Below are positions 27,089 through 35,553 of a stretch of DNA of 64,000 bases, piece by piece. The stretch lies in the NCBI RefSeq assembly GCF_002002885.1, contig NZ_CP019510.1, positions 5,828,001 to 5,892,000 on the forward strand. Direction: 5' to 3'. This stretch comes from Janthinobacterium sp. LM6. Lineage in GTDB: Bacteria > Pseudomonadota > Gammaproteobacteria > Burkholderiales > Burkholderiaceae_D. The notes under the pieces were generated by a model. The model saw nothing but the letters and a program-made list of their open reading frames with translations, made no database searches and had not been told where the DNA came from. Each line of letters begins with the position of its first letter. Within the stretch, counting starts at the first letter, position 1. A program made the position numbers and the translations under genes.

Positions 27089-27855
27089 TACCACTCCGCC
27101 CCAGGATAGGCGCGCTGCAGGAACTGCATCTCGGCCAGAATAAAACCCAGGTGTTCCGTGTGCGTGCCCTGCTTGCCGCCCTTTTGCATCCAGGCGTCGG
27201 GCGCCGGCATGACCAGCGTCGCTTCGGCGAAGATCTCGGCCACGTGTTCCAGGAAGGCCTGGCGCAACACGTCCGATGGCGGTGCGATGCCGGCGGCGAC
27301 CATGGCCTGGTCGACGGCGTCGTACTTGAACATCTCGCCCGTGTACATCCACAGCTTGTCGGCGGCGGCCTGCGTTTTCGCGTGGCTTTCTTCCGTGCCG
27401 TCGCCGAGGCGCACGACGAGATCGCCGCTGCGGCGCAGGTGATACGTCACTTCCTTGATCGACTTTTGCGCCACTTCGACGATGCGCGCATCCGTCGATT
27501 TCGTCAGTTCCAGCAGCTGGAAGTAATGCCAGCTGTCGAAGAAGAACTGGCGCATCATCGTGTCGGCGTAATTGCCGTTCGGCTGCTCAACCAGCAGGCA
27601 ATTCTTGAAATCGTGGGCATCGCGCAGGAAGGCGATGTCGTCCTCGTCGCGGCCCGCGTTTTCCAGTTCGGCCGCGTAGCTGAACCACAAGCGCGTCTGG
27701 CCCAGCAAGTCCAGCGCCACGTTGGTCAGCGCCATGTCTTCTTCCAGCGCCGGCCCCTTGCCGCACAGCTGCGACAACTGCTGGCTGAGGATCAGGGCGT
27801 TGTCGCCCAGGCGCAGCAAGTAATCGAACTTTTGTTGAGTGACCTTGTCATCCAT
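27088..27855 (-). CDS. paaC: PaaC: structural subunit of the phenylacetyl-CoA epoxidase
   Basis: A 255-residue ferritin-like protein that pairs with PaaA as the non-catalytic partner. 'YLLRLGDNALILSQQLSQLCGKGPALEEDMALTNVALDLLGQ' is typical. I chose ATG 27855 because it lies eight nt after GGGAG; ATG 27873 further upstream would overlap the paaB end and lacks its own Shine-Dalgarno. Confidence 0.95.
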   Translation of the reverse strand: MDDKVTQQKFDYLLRLGDNALILSQQLSQLCGKGPALEEDMALTNVALDLLGQTRLWFSYAAELENAGRDEDDIAFLRDAHDFKNCLLVEQPNGNYADTMMRQFFFDSWHYFQLLELTKSTDARIVEVAQKSIKEVTYHLRRSGDLVVRLGDGTEESHAKTQAAADKLWMYTGEMFKYDAVDQAMVAAGIAPPSDVLRQAFLEHVAEIFAEATLVMPAPDAWMQKGGKQGTHTEHLGFILAEMQFLQRAYPGAEW

Positions 27856-27869
27856 TGCAGGCGCTCCCA

Positions 27870-28154
27870 TCACAGATTCTTGACTTCTTCCGGCATCGGG
27901 AAGAAGGTGGGATGGCGGTACACCTTGCTGTTCGACGGCTCGAACAGGGCGCCCTTGTCGCCAGGGCTGCTGGCGACGATATCGGCCGCGCGCACCACCC
28001 AGATGCTCACACCTTCATTGCGGCGCGTGTAGACGTCGCGTGCATGGTTGACCGCCATGGTGGCGTCGGAAGCGTGCAGGCTGCCCACATGCTTGTGCGC
28101 CAGGCCGTGCTGGCTGCGGATGAAAACTTCCCACAAAGGCCATTCTTTGCTCAT
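27870..28154 (-). CDS. paaB: PaaB: small subunit of the phenylacetyl-CoA epoxidase
   Basis: A 94-residue protein beginning 'MSKEWPLWEVFIRSQHGLAHKHVGSLHA' and ending 'YRHPTFFPMPEEVKNL', the recognisable PaaB pattern. It bridges the PaaAC heterodimers in the epoxidase complex. The usual PaaA-B-C-D-E order is kept. Confidence 0.95.
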   Translation of the reverse strand: MSKEWPLWEVFIRSQHGLAHKHVGSLHASDATMAVNHARDVYTRRNEGVSIWVVRAADIVASSPGDKGALFEPSNSKVYRHPTFFPMPEEVKNL

Positions 28155-28180
28155 GTTGCTATCCCCTTTTATAGATGTTT

Positions 28181-29170
28181 TCAGGCTGCCGCTTTGCTAG
28201 CGGCTTGCTTGTCGGCGTAGGCGACCAAGGCATCGCGGAACCATTCGCCGTCTTCATACGCTTTCACGCGCGTTTGCAGGCGTTCGCGGTTGCAGGGGCC
28301 ATTACCCTTCAGGACATTGTTGAACTCGGACCAGTCGATCTCGCCGAATTCATAGTGACCCGTTTCCGCATTGAACTTCAGGTCGGGATCGGGCACGGTC
28401 AGGCCCAGGTATTCGATTTGCGGCACGGTCTGGTCGACCATGCGCTGGCGCAATTCATCGTTCGAGAACAGCTTGATGCGCCATTGCGCCGATTGGGCGC
28501 TGTTGACGGAAGCGGCGTCGGACGGGCCGAACATCATCAGCGACGGCCACCACCAGCGGTTCAGCGCATCCTGCGCCATGGCTTTCTGCGCCGGCGTACC
28601 CTTGCACAGCGACATCATGATGTCGTAGCCCTGGCGCGCATGGAACGATTCTTCCTTGCAGACGCGGATCATGGCGCGCGCATACGGACCGTACGAGCAG
28701 CGGCACAGGGGAATCTGGTTGATGATGGCAGAGCCGTCGACCAGCCAGCCGATGGCGCCCATGTCCGCCCACGACAGGGTGGGATAGTTAAAGATGCTGG
28801 AATACTTGGCTTTGCCCGAGTGCAAGGCGGCCAGCAAGTCGTCGCGCGACACACCCAGGGTTTCCGCGGCGCTATACAGGTACAGGCCGTGGCCCGCTTC
28901 ATCCTGAATCTTGGCCAGCAGGATGGACTTGCGTTTCAGAGTGGGCGCGCGCGTGACCCAGTTACCTTCAGGCAATTGGCCGACGATTTCCGAGTGCGCG
29001 TGCTGCGAAATCTGGCGGATCAGGGTCTTGCGGTAAGCGTCCGGCATCCAGTCCTTGGCCTCGATCTTGATGCCTTCGTCGATGCGCGCCTGGAAAGCGC
29101 GCTCTTCCTGGCCCATGTCGTCGAGGGAACGGACGTTCTTAAGGCCGGTTTCAACCATTTGTGCGTACAT
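28181..29170 (-). CDS. paaA: PaaA: catalytic subunit of the ring 1,2-phenylacetyl-CoA epoxidase
   Basis: A 329-residue di-iron oxygenase subunit that epoxidises the aromatic ring of phenylacetyl-CoA. Iron-ligand regions '[13 protein letters not shown]' and '[12 protein letters not shown]' (the two ExxH motifs) are present. ATG 29170 is seven nt after GGGAG. The open frame extends 84 nt further, but that part runs into the promoter region and lacks PaaA similarity. First gene of the leftward paa operon. Confidence 0.95.
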   Translation of the reverse strand: MYAQMVETGLKNVRSLDDMGQEERAFQARIDEGIKIEAKDWMPDAYRKTLIRQISQHAHSEIVGQLPEGNWVTRAPTLKRKSILLAKIQDEAGHGLYLYSAAETLGVSRDDLLAALHSGKAKYSSIFNYPTLSWADMGAIGWLVDGSAIINQIPLCRCSYGPYARAMIRVCKEESFHARQGYDIMMSLCKGTPAQKAMAQDALNRWWWPSLMMFGPSDAASVNSAQSAQWRIKLFSNDELRQRMVDQTVPQIEYLGLTVPDPDLKFNAETGHYEFGEIDWSEFNNVLKGNGPCNRERLQTRVKAYEDGEWFRDALVAYADKQAASKAAA

Positions 29171-29437
29171 GATCTGTCTCCCATGTCTTTGATTTTGCGC
29201 AGCAACGCGGTGCGATGAACAGATAATACGATACAAAAAACGATTTGCATACACTTGATATGAATCATTTTAAAAATTCGTATCTTGTGCAGCTTTTTTG
29301 TGCGTATGATATTGCTTATGAGAAAACACTGCGGAGCGCCACCAGCGCTTCCGGCAAATTATTGACGCGCTACCCGCGCAGCCAAGTAAACTGCTGCTTT
29401 TATTGAACCGACCGCAACACGGCCAGACCGGAACCAC
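29171..29437. promoter_or_regulatory. Divergent promoter/operator region between paaA and the PaaX-family gene
   Basis: 267 nt, strongly AT-rich at 29220-29330 compared with its surroundings. It contains TACG/CGTA half-sites facing each other: ATACGATAC (29226-29234) and TTCGTATC (29277-29284), with a further CGTATGATA at 29303. There is also TGAT-N4-ATCA near 29258. The E. coli PaaX box (TGATTC-N27-GAATCA) is not present as such; only GAATCA (29262-29267) is. These are operator candidates, not established sites. Confidence 0.45.
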
Positions 29438-30367
29438 ATGAAGAACACCCGCTGCACGGCATGGATAGCCGATTTCCTGGAAAGCGACCCACCGCGCTCG
29501 AAGTCCCTGGTAATGACCATCTTTGGCGACGCCATCGTGCCGCGCGGCGGTGCCATCTGGCTGGGCAGCCTGATCGAACTGCTGGCGCCGTTCGGCGTCA
29601 ATGACCGTTTATTGCGCACCAGCGTGTTCCGCCTGGCGCAGGAAGGCTGGCTCAGCTCGCAGCGCGACGGCCGCCGCAGCGCCTACACGATACGCCCGGA
29701 GGCGCTGGCCCGCTTCGAACGCGCCTATCGTCGCATCTATGCGCCGCTGGTCGTGCACTGGGATGGCAGCTGGACCCTGGTGATCGGGCCGGCCGGCAGC
29801 ATCGGCGCCGCCGAGCGGGGGGCGCTGCGCAAGGAATTATTGTGGGCGGGCTATGGTTTGATCTCTCCCGGCATCTTTGGCCATCCGGCCAGCAATACGG
29901 AAGCGCTGGAAGATATCCTCGTGCGCAACGAGGTGCAAGGCAAACTGTACGTCTGCCACACCACGGAATTGCCAGGTGTCAGCACGCGCCCCCTGCGCGA
30001 CATGGTGGGCGACTGCTGGGACTTGTCGGAAGTGATGGCCGGTTACGAAAAATTCATCGCCAGCTTCCAGCCGCTGCTGACCCTGCTGCAAGAGGCGCCC
30101 GAGTTCGATGCCGAGCAAGCCTTCGTCATCCGCTCGCTGCTGACGCACGCCTACCGCCGCGTGCAGTTGCACGACCCGCAACTGCCCGTCGAACTGTTGC
30201 CCGAACCGTGGCCCGGCACGCAGGCGTATGCGCTGGCGCGCGACCTGTACCGCATCACGTACGCGGCGGCCGAAGAACATATCCTGGCCACCTTGCGGCA
30301 CGAAGATGCGCAGGCGCCCGATGTGGAACCATGGTTCTACGAACGTTTTGGCGGCCTGAACACCTGA
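29438..30367 (+). CDS. paaX: PaaX-family transcriptional repressor
   Basis: A 309-residue regulator: an N-terminal winged-helix PaaX domain ('SLVMTIFGDAIVPRGGAIWLGSLIELLAPFGVNDRLLRTSVFRLAQEGWL', then 'RDGRRSAYTI'), a central domain and a C-terminal effector domain ending 'WFYERFGGLNT'. PaaX represses paa genes until phenylacetyl-CoA binds. It is divergent from paaA across a 267-nt AT-rich region. Many betaproteobacteria use a TetR-type PaaR instead, so the choice of PaaX is notable. Confidence 0.92.
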   Translation: MKNTRCTAWIADFLESDPPRSKSLVMTIFGDAIVPRGGAIWLGSLIELLAPFGVNDRLLRTSVFRLAQEGWLSSQRDGRRSAYTIRPEALARFERAYRRIYAPLVVHWDGSWTLVIGPAGSIGAAERGALRKELLWAGYGLISPGIFGHPASNTEALEDILVRNEVQGKLYVCHTTELPGVSTRPLRDMVGDCWDLSEVMAGYEKFIASFQPLLTLLQEAPEFDAEQAFVIRSLLTHAYRRVQLHDPQLPVELLPEPWPGTQAYALARDLYRITYAAAEEHILATLRHEDAQAPDVEPWFYERFGGLNT

Positions 30368-30444
30368 TAAAACATCCATGGCGGCATTACAGAGCCTGGC
30401 CCTGGCCGTTTTTCAGGCATTCCGGAATAAGTCAGTGCCTGCGC

Positions 30445-30699
30445 TCACTGTTTTGCTACCACCTGTTTCGCCCCTGCCAATAAATCCTGCCCCAGCTTTT
30501 CCAGCGCATTGGCCTGTACCAGCATGGTGTCGAGAATGGCGACGTTGAAGGTGAATTCGGCCGGCGTCGTATAGCCGGGGAAACGTATGATGCGCAGCAA
30601 TTCCTGCAAGGTCGTGCCCTTGCCCAGGTGCGCCAGGGCATCGCTGAGGGCGCTGATTTTCTTTTCCAGCTCGCGTATGTGTTTGCCGTTGTCATCCAT
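30445..30699 (-). CDS. Small hypothetical protein
   Basis: An 84-residue, mostly helical protein with an N-terminal coiled coil (IRELEKKISALSDALAHLG) and no membrane segment or signal. The ATG follows GGGGAG at normal spacing, so I believe it is a real gene. I do not recognise the family. It stands alone between the PaaX gene and an M14 peptidase, transcribed toward paaX. Confidence 0.65.
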   Translation of the reverse strand: MDDNGKHIRELEKKISALSDALAHLGKGTTLQELLRIIRFPGYTTPAEFTFNVAILDTMLVQANALEKLGQDLLAGAKQVVAKQ

Positions 30700-30840
30700 G
30701 ATGGTCTCCCCGTGTTGGAGCTATCACGTTAGCAAAGCGCGTCCGTCATCGTTTGCGCCAGCACAAAGTCCACCGCAAAACAGGTATCATCGCGCCATTG
30801 CACACGATGCAAAACCCATACGTTTTTATCAGGAACACAC

Positions 30841-31965
30841 ATGACCATTAAAATCAGCCAGCAATTCGACGCCGGCGCGATCGAGGTGCTGCGCGCCGAC
30901 GATGCCCAATCCATCGAGCTGAACATCCGCAAGGATTCCCACGCCGACATCACGCAATGGTTTTACTTCCGCCTGCAAGGCGCGCAAGGCGAGGCGTGCA
31001 CGATCCGCTTCATGAACGCAGGCAAGTCAGCCTACCCGGACGGCTGGAAAGATTACCAGGCCGTGGCCAGCTACGACCGCGAAACCTGGTTCCGCGTTCC
31101 GACCAGCTTTGACGGCACGGTGATGACCATCGAACACACGCCGGAAGAAGAAAGCGTGTACTACGCCTACTTCGAACCGTACCCATGGGACCGTCACCTG
31201 GCCCTGATCGACAGCGCGCAAGCGTCGCCGCTGGTGCGCTTGATCGACCTGGGCAGCACCGTGGAAGGCCGCGACATGAATCTGCTCGTGGTCGGCGACG
31301 CCGATGCCGAGAAAAAAGTCTGGGTCATCGCGCGCCAACATCCGGGCGAGACGATGGCCGAATGGTTTGTCGAAGGCATGCTCGAAGCCTTGCTGGACCA
31401 GGCCAATCCATTTGCCCGCCAGTGCCTGCAAGACGCCGTCTTCTACGTGGTGCCGAACATGAACCCGGACGGTTCCGTGCATGGCAACCTGCGCACCAAT
31501 GCGGCCGGCGCCAACCTGAACCGCGAATGGATGACGCCGACGATGGAGCGCAGCCCGGAAGTGTTCCTGGTGAAACAGAAAATGCATGAAATCGGCTGCG
31601 ACCTGTTCCTCGACGTGCATGGCGACGAAGGCTTGCCTTACGTCTTCGTGGCCGGCAGCGATGCGCTGGAAAATTTCACGCCGGCACAAAAAGCCGAGCA
31701 AGACCGCTTCATCGCCGACTTCAAGGTGGCCAGCCCCGACTTCCAGGATGAGCACGGCTACGAAGACGGCCCGTTCACGCCGGAAGTACTGACCATGGGT
31801 TCGCCCCACATCACCCACGCCTTCGGCTGCCTGTCGCTGACCCTGGAATTGCCGTTTAAGGACAACGCCAACGATCCCGACCCGCAAACGGGCTGGAGCG
31901 GCGCCCGCAGCGCCGCCCTGGGCGCGGCCGTGCTGCAGCCTATCCTGTCCACCTTGCGCGCCTGA
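30841..31965 (+). CDS. M14-type cytosolic zinc carboxypeptidase
   Basis: A 374-residue protein without signal peptide. An N-terminal beta domain typical of cytosolic carboxypeptidases (~1-110) precedes the M14 catalytic domain. Zinc ligands His167 and Glu170 (HPGETMAEW) and His260 (DVHGDEG), 'NLNREW' for substrate binding, and catalytic Glu336 (LTLELPF) are present. Relatives remove C-terminal residues, in eukaryotes glutamates from tubulin; the bacterial substrates are unknown. Single gene, followed by a terminator-like hairpin. Confidence 0.88.
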   Translation: MTIKISQQFDAGAIEVLRADDAQSIELNIRKDSHADITQWFYFRLQGAQGEACTIRFMNAGKSAYPDGWKDYQAVASYDRETWFRVPTSFDGTVMTIEHTPEEESVYYAYFEPYPWDRHLALIDSAQASPLVRLIDLGSTVEGRDMNLLVVGDADAEKKVWVIARQHPGETMAEWFVEGMLEALLDQANPFARQCLQDAVFYVVPNMNPDGSVHGNLRTNAAGANLNREWMTPTMERSPEVFLVKQKMHEIGCDLFLDVHGDEGLPYVFVAGSDALENFTPAQKAEQDRFIADFKVASPDFQDEHGYEDGPFTPEVLTMGSPHITHAFGCLSLTLELPFKDNANDPDPQTGWSGARSAALGAAVLQPILSTLRA

Positions 31966-32009
31966 GCCGCACATGAAACTGGCCCGCCACGCATGACGTG
32001 ACGGGCTTG

Positions 32010-32038
32010 GCCGGCGGTTACGCTGCCGCCGGCTGTTT
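32010..32038 (+). terminator. Likely terminator after the M14 carboxypeptidase gene
   Basis: Perfect 8-bp stem GCCGGCGG (32010-32017) / CCGCCGGC (32026-32033), 8-nt loop, then TGTTTT. It lies 45 nt after the stop. The T-tract is short. Confidence 0.55.
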
Positions 32039-32076
32039 TCCGCTCCCCGTCTTGCGCAGCGCAGCATCGCTAATCG

Positions 32077-32105
32077 TTGCCACGCCAGCCATTGCTGCCT
32101 ATACT
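32077..32105 (+). promoter_or_regulatory. Sigma-70 promoter of the di-haem peroxidase gene
   Basis: TTGCCA (32077-32082), 17-nt spacer, TATACT (32100-32105): five of six consensus bases in each element at the ideal spacing. Transcription would start near 32112, which excludes the in-frame ATG at 32077 as the start codon. Confidence 0.65.
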
Positions 32106-32151
32106 GGGCGCAGCATTGCCTGTCTCTCCCTTGCCGACAACCATCCCGCAT

Positions 32152-33354
32152 ATGACCATCAAAGACCAGCCACGCGCTGAGGCGCGATTTTCACCGATCC
32201 GATTTGCACACGTGTGCATATTCTTGTTTCTTGGCTTGCACGCCATGCCAGGCACGGCGGCCGAACTCAGTCCTGCCGCGCAGCTGGGGCGGCACATCTT
32301 CCACGATGCCAGCCTGTCCGCCTCGGGCAGGCAGTCGTGCGCCAGTTGCCATGATCCGGCCCACGCCTACGCGCCCGGCAACAAGCTGGCCGTGCAACTG
32401 GGCGGCGCCGATGGCCAGGCGCACGGCTACCGCGCCACGCCATCGCTGCGCTACCTGGAACACAATCCGCCCTTCCGCTTTGATGAAGAAGGCGCACCCA
32501 ACGGCGGCATCAACCGCGATGGCCGCGCCGCCAGCCTGGCGGAACAGGCGGAACGACCGTTCCTGGCAGCGCACGAAATGGCCAATGCCAGCACGGATGC
32601 AGTGGTGGAACGGTTGCGCAACGGCAACTATGCAGACGCATTCCGGCGCGTCTTTGGCGACGCCATCTTTGCACAACCACAACAGGCATTCCGCCGTATC
32701 ACCTTTGCCTTGCAACAATTCCAGCAGGAAGAGCCGGATTTTCACCGCTACGATTCCAAATATGACCTCTACCTGGCCAACAAGGTTCCGCTGGAACTGG
32801 CCGAATTGCGGGGCCTGGCCCTGTTCAACGATGAACGCAAGGGCAATTGCGCCGCTTGCCACCCCAGCGTGCGGGGCGAACATGGCGCGCCGCCCTTGTT
32901 TACGGACTTCAGTTTCGACAATCTGGGGGTGCCGCGCAATATGCGCATTCCCGCCACGGCCGACCCGGCCTATTTCGACCTGGGCTTGTGCGGTCCCGAC
33001 CGTACGGATCTGGCGGCGAAAGGCGAGCTATGCGGCGCCTTCAAGGTACCCAGCCTGCGCAATGTAGCCACGCGCCAGGTGTTTTTTCATAACGGCGTGT
33101 TCGACAACCTGACGGATGCCCTGCGTTTTTATGTGCGGCGCGATACGCATCCGCAAGAATGGTATCCGCGCGATAAGCGAGGAAAAGTGCAGAAATTCAA
33201 TGACATACCCGCCAGATACCGCGCCAACGTGAACGTCAAGGAAGCGCCGTTCGACCGCAAGCGCGGCATGGCGCCGGCGCTGACGGCGGGCGAGATCGAG
33301 GATATGGTGAAGTTCCTGGCCACCCTGACGGATGGCTATCAAGTCCAGCAGTAA
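32152..33354 (+). CDS. Periplasmic di-haem cytochrome c peroxidase (CcpA/MauG family)
   Basis: A 400-residue exported protein with a hydrophobic signal (VCIFLFLGLHAMPGTAA) and two c-type haem sites, CASCH (Cys63, Cys66, His67) and CAACH (Cys233, Cys236, His237). 'SCASCHDPAHAYAPGN' and 'FKVPSLRNVATRQVFFHNGVFDNLTDALRFY' are family signatures. It probably reduces hydrogen peroxide with electrons from cytochrome c, or acts like MauG on another protein. ATG 32152 lies downstream of a good promoter but has no clear Shine-Dalgarno. Confidence 0.9.
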   Translation: MTIKDQPRAEARFSPIRFAHVCIFLFLGLHAMPGTAAELSPAAQLGRHIFHDASLSASGRQSCASCHDPAHAYAPGNKLAVQLGGADGQAHGYRATPSLRYLEHNPPFRFDEEGAPNGGINRDGRAASLAEQAERPFLAAHEMANASTDAVVERLRNGNYADAFRRVFGDAIFAQPQQAFRRITFALQQFQQEEPDFHRYDSKYDLYLANKVPLELAELRGLALFNDERKGNCAACHPSVRGEHGAPPLFTDFSFDNLGVPRNMRIPATADPAYFDLGLCGPDRTDLAAKGELCGAFKVPSLRNVATRQVFFHNGVFDNLTDALRFYVRRDTHPQEWYPRDKRGKVQKFNDIPARYRANVNVKEAPFDRKRGMAPALTAGEIEDMVKFLATLTDGYQVQQ

Positions 33355-33400
33355 AGCGTGGCGCGCCCGCCCGGCGTTGCCCCGCTTGCCATGCAGGCGC

Positions 33401-34753
33401 TCAGCCGCCCGCCACCACCATGCTCTCGATGAGGATGGAACCCGTCTGTTTGGTGCCGCGGCGCAGTTCGTCGGCGCCCACGGCAACGATGTTACGCAGC
33501 ATGTCCTTCATGTTGCCGGCGATGGTGATTTCTTCCACCGGGTACTGGATCACGCCATTTTCCACCCAGAAACCGGAGGCGCCGCGCGAATAGTCGCCCG
33601 TCACGTAATTGGTTCCTTGTCCCATCAGCTCCGTCACCAGCAAGCCCGTGCCCAGCTTTTTCAGCATGGCACTAAAATCGTCGCTGGCGGCCGTCAGGTT
33701 CGAGGTCAGGTACAGATTGTGCGAGCCGCCCGCATTGCCCGTCGTCTGCATGCCCAGCTTGCGGGCCGTATAGGTCGACAGGAAATAGCCTTGCACCACG
33801 CCATCCTTGACGACGTCGCGGCTGACGGTTTTCACGCCTTCCTCGTCGAACGGCGCGGAGCCGACGCCGCCGATCACGTGCGGGTCTTCGAAGATCTGCA
33901 CATGCGACGGCAGCACCTGCGTGCCCAGGGAATCGTTCAGGAAAGTGGATTTGCGGTACAGGGCGCCGCCCGAGGTCGCTTGCACATAGGTACCCAGCAA
34001 ACCGGCCGCCAGCGGCGCCTCGAACAGCACGGGACAAGTGCGCGTGCCCAGCTTGCGCGCATTCAGGCGCGACAGGGCGCGCTCGGCGGCATAGCGGCCG
34101 ATGGCTTCCGGGCTCGACATTTTGGAGGCGTCGCGCACGGACGAATACCAGTCGTCGCGCTGCATCTTCGCCCCTTTGCCGGCGATGGGCGCCACGGACA
34201 GGGTGTGGCGCGAGAACGGGTAGCCGCCGATGAAGCCGCGCGAATTGGCGGAAACAAAGTGCGATTGCTGCACGTGCACGCTGGCGCCCTCGCTGTTCGT
34301 GATGCGCGGGTCGACGGCAAACGCGGCCGCTTCGGCCCGCTGGGCCAGCGCGACGGCTTCCTCGGTGGAAATGCGCCAGGGATAGAACAATTGCAAGTCG
34401 CGGGGGGACATTTCCAGCATGTCCGTGTCGGCCAGGCCCGCGCAATCGTCCTCGGCCGTGAAGCGGGCGATGTTGTAGGCCGCATCCACCGTGGCGCGCA
34501 GGGCGGACGGCGAGAAATCGGAGGTGCTGGCATTGCCGCGCTTCTTGCCGACAAACACGGTCACGCCCATGCCCTTGTCCTTGTTTTGCTCGATCGTCTC
34601 GATCTTGCCTTTTCGTACAGAAACGGACAAGCCGCCGCCTTCGCTGACTTCGACGGCTGCGTCAGTGCCGCCCGCTTCCCGCGCAAAAGACAACACATCA
34701 CGGGCCAGTTGCTGCAATTGCTCTTGACTATGGGTAAATACGGAGTCGTTCAT
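33401..34753 (-). CDS. pmbA: PmbA/TldE: metalloprotease subunit
   Basis: A 450-residue protein, the usual PmbA length. It has 'GGGLSVSVRKGKIETIEQNKDKGMGVTVFVGKKRG' at the front and 'GASGFWVENGVIQYPVEEITIAGNMKDMLRNI' near the C-terminus. PmbA partners TldD in a protease that processes ribosomally made peptides and, in E. coli, the CcdA antitoxin. It lacks the HExxxH motif of TldD, as expected. ATG 34753 fits the family length; the ORF runs 13 residues further. Divergent from darP, a common arrangement. Confidence 0.93.
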   Translation of the reverse strand: MNDSVFTHSQEQLQQLARDVLSFAREAGGTDAAVEVSEGGGLSVSVRKGKIETIEQNKDKGMGVTVFVGKKRGNASTSDFSPSALRATVDAAYNIARFTAEDDCAGLADTDMLEMSPRDLQLFYPWRISTEEAVALAQRAEAAAFAVDPRITNSEGASVHVQQSHFVSANSRGFIGGYPFSRHTLSVAPIAGKGAKMQRDDWYSSVRDASKMSSPEAIGRYAAERALSRLNARKLGTRTCPVLFEAPLAAGLLGTYVQATSGGALYRKSTFLNDSLGTQVLPSHVQIFEDPHVIGGVGSAPFDEEGVKTVSRDVVKDGVVQGYFLSTYTARKLGMQTTGNAGGSHNLYLTSNLTAASDDFSAMLKKLGTGLLVTELMGQGTNYVTGDYSRGASGFWVENGVIQYPVEEITIAGNMKDMLRNIVAVGADELRRGTKQTGSILIESMVVAGG

Positions 34754-34845
34754 GCGCTGTTTTCTTCGGAAAGCCGCTAAAAAGGTTATCATAGCAGTCG
34801 TTTACAGTTTACAGGTGCGGCCTACGCGGCCAATCCCGCCTTATC

Positions 34846-35442
34846 ATGCCAAATCCAAACCGGGGAGCTTGCGGCTTCCAATCCACCGAATTCGAACAGG
34901 AATATGAACGTCCTTCGAAGTCGGAACTCAAGCGCCAGATGACCGTCCTGCAAAAGCTGGGCGAAGAACTCGTCAATGAGGCACGCGACCGCGTCAAGCG
35001 CGTCCCGATGCCGGAAGACGTGCGCGACGCCATTCTCGAATGCCAGCAAATCAAGGATCACGAAGGCCGCCGCCGCCAGCTGCAATACGTGGGCAAGAAG
35101 ATGCGCACCCTGGATGAGGACGAAGTTGCCGCCATCCAACGCACCATCGATAGCTGGAAAGGCTTGTCGAAAGCCGACACGGCCAATATGCACGCGATGG
35201 AACGCCGCCGCGACAAACTCTTGACGGACGACAAGGCCCTGACCGTCTTGCTGTCGGAAAATCCGGAACTGGACGTGCAGCACCTGCGCACCCTGATCCG
35301 CAATGCCCGCAAGGAGCAAGCCGAGAACAAGCCGCCGAAGGCCTACCGTGAAATCTTCCAGATCTTGAAAGAGATCGCCAAGAAGCAAAATGGCGGCAAG
35401 AAAGATGCGGATGAAGATGGCGCAGAGGCCGACGAAGAATAA
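34846..35442 (+). CDS. darP: DarP (YjgA): ribosome maturation/association factor
   Basis: A 198-residue charged helical protein: 'PSKSELKRQMTVLQKLGEELV', then 'DAILECQQIKDHEGRRRQLQYVGKKMR', both DarP family blocks. It associates with late 50S precursors. The C-terminus is an acidic Asp/Glu tail. It is divergent from pmbA across 92 nt that must hold both promoters. Confidence 0.93.
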   Translation: MPNPNRGACGFQSTEFEQEYERPSKSELKRQMTVLQKLGEELVNEARDRVKRVPMPEDVRDAILECQQIKDHEGRRRQLQYVGKKMRTLDEDEVAAIQRTIDSWKGLSKADTANMHAMERRRDKLLTDDKALTVLLSENPELDVQHLRTLIRNARKEQAENKPPKAYREIFQILKEIAKKQNGGKKDADEDGAEADEE

Positions 35443-35458
35443 ACCCCAGCCAAAGACT

Positions 35459-35485
35459 GGGGTCGTACCTTCAGGGTACGACCCC
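35459..35485. repeat. 27-bp palindromic repeat, divergent copy 4
   Basis: Same length and outer bases as the other copies (GGGGTC ... GACCCC) but with arms GGGGTCGTACC/GGTACGACCCC and a 5-nt loop. The arm changes are compensatory, so pairing is kept. It lies just after darP. Confidence 0.75.
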
Positions 35486-35506
35486 GGCTTTTGCACTTGG
35501 GTTGGC

Positions 35507-35533
35507 AAAAACCGGGATCAGCCCGGTTTTTTT
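35507..35533 (+). terminator. Intrinsic terminator between darP and mogA
   Basis: Stem CCGGG (35512-35516) / CCCGG (35522-35526), extended by A/T pairs, 5-nt loop, then a run of seven T. It lies 65 nt after darP and 20 nt before the mogA start, so mogA must be transcribed from within or past this hairpin. Confidence 0.65.
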
Positions 35534-35553
35534 ACGACATAGACAGGTGCCCC

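Noticed and set aside
32077..32151. Upstream ATG for the di-haem peroxidase
   Set aside because: It coincides with the -35 element of a good promoter, so it would not be transcribed.
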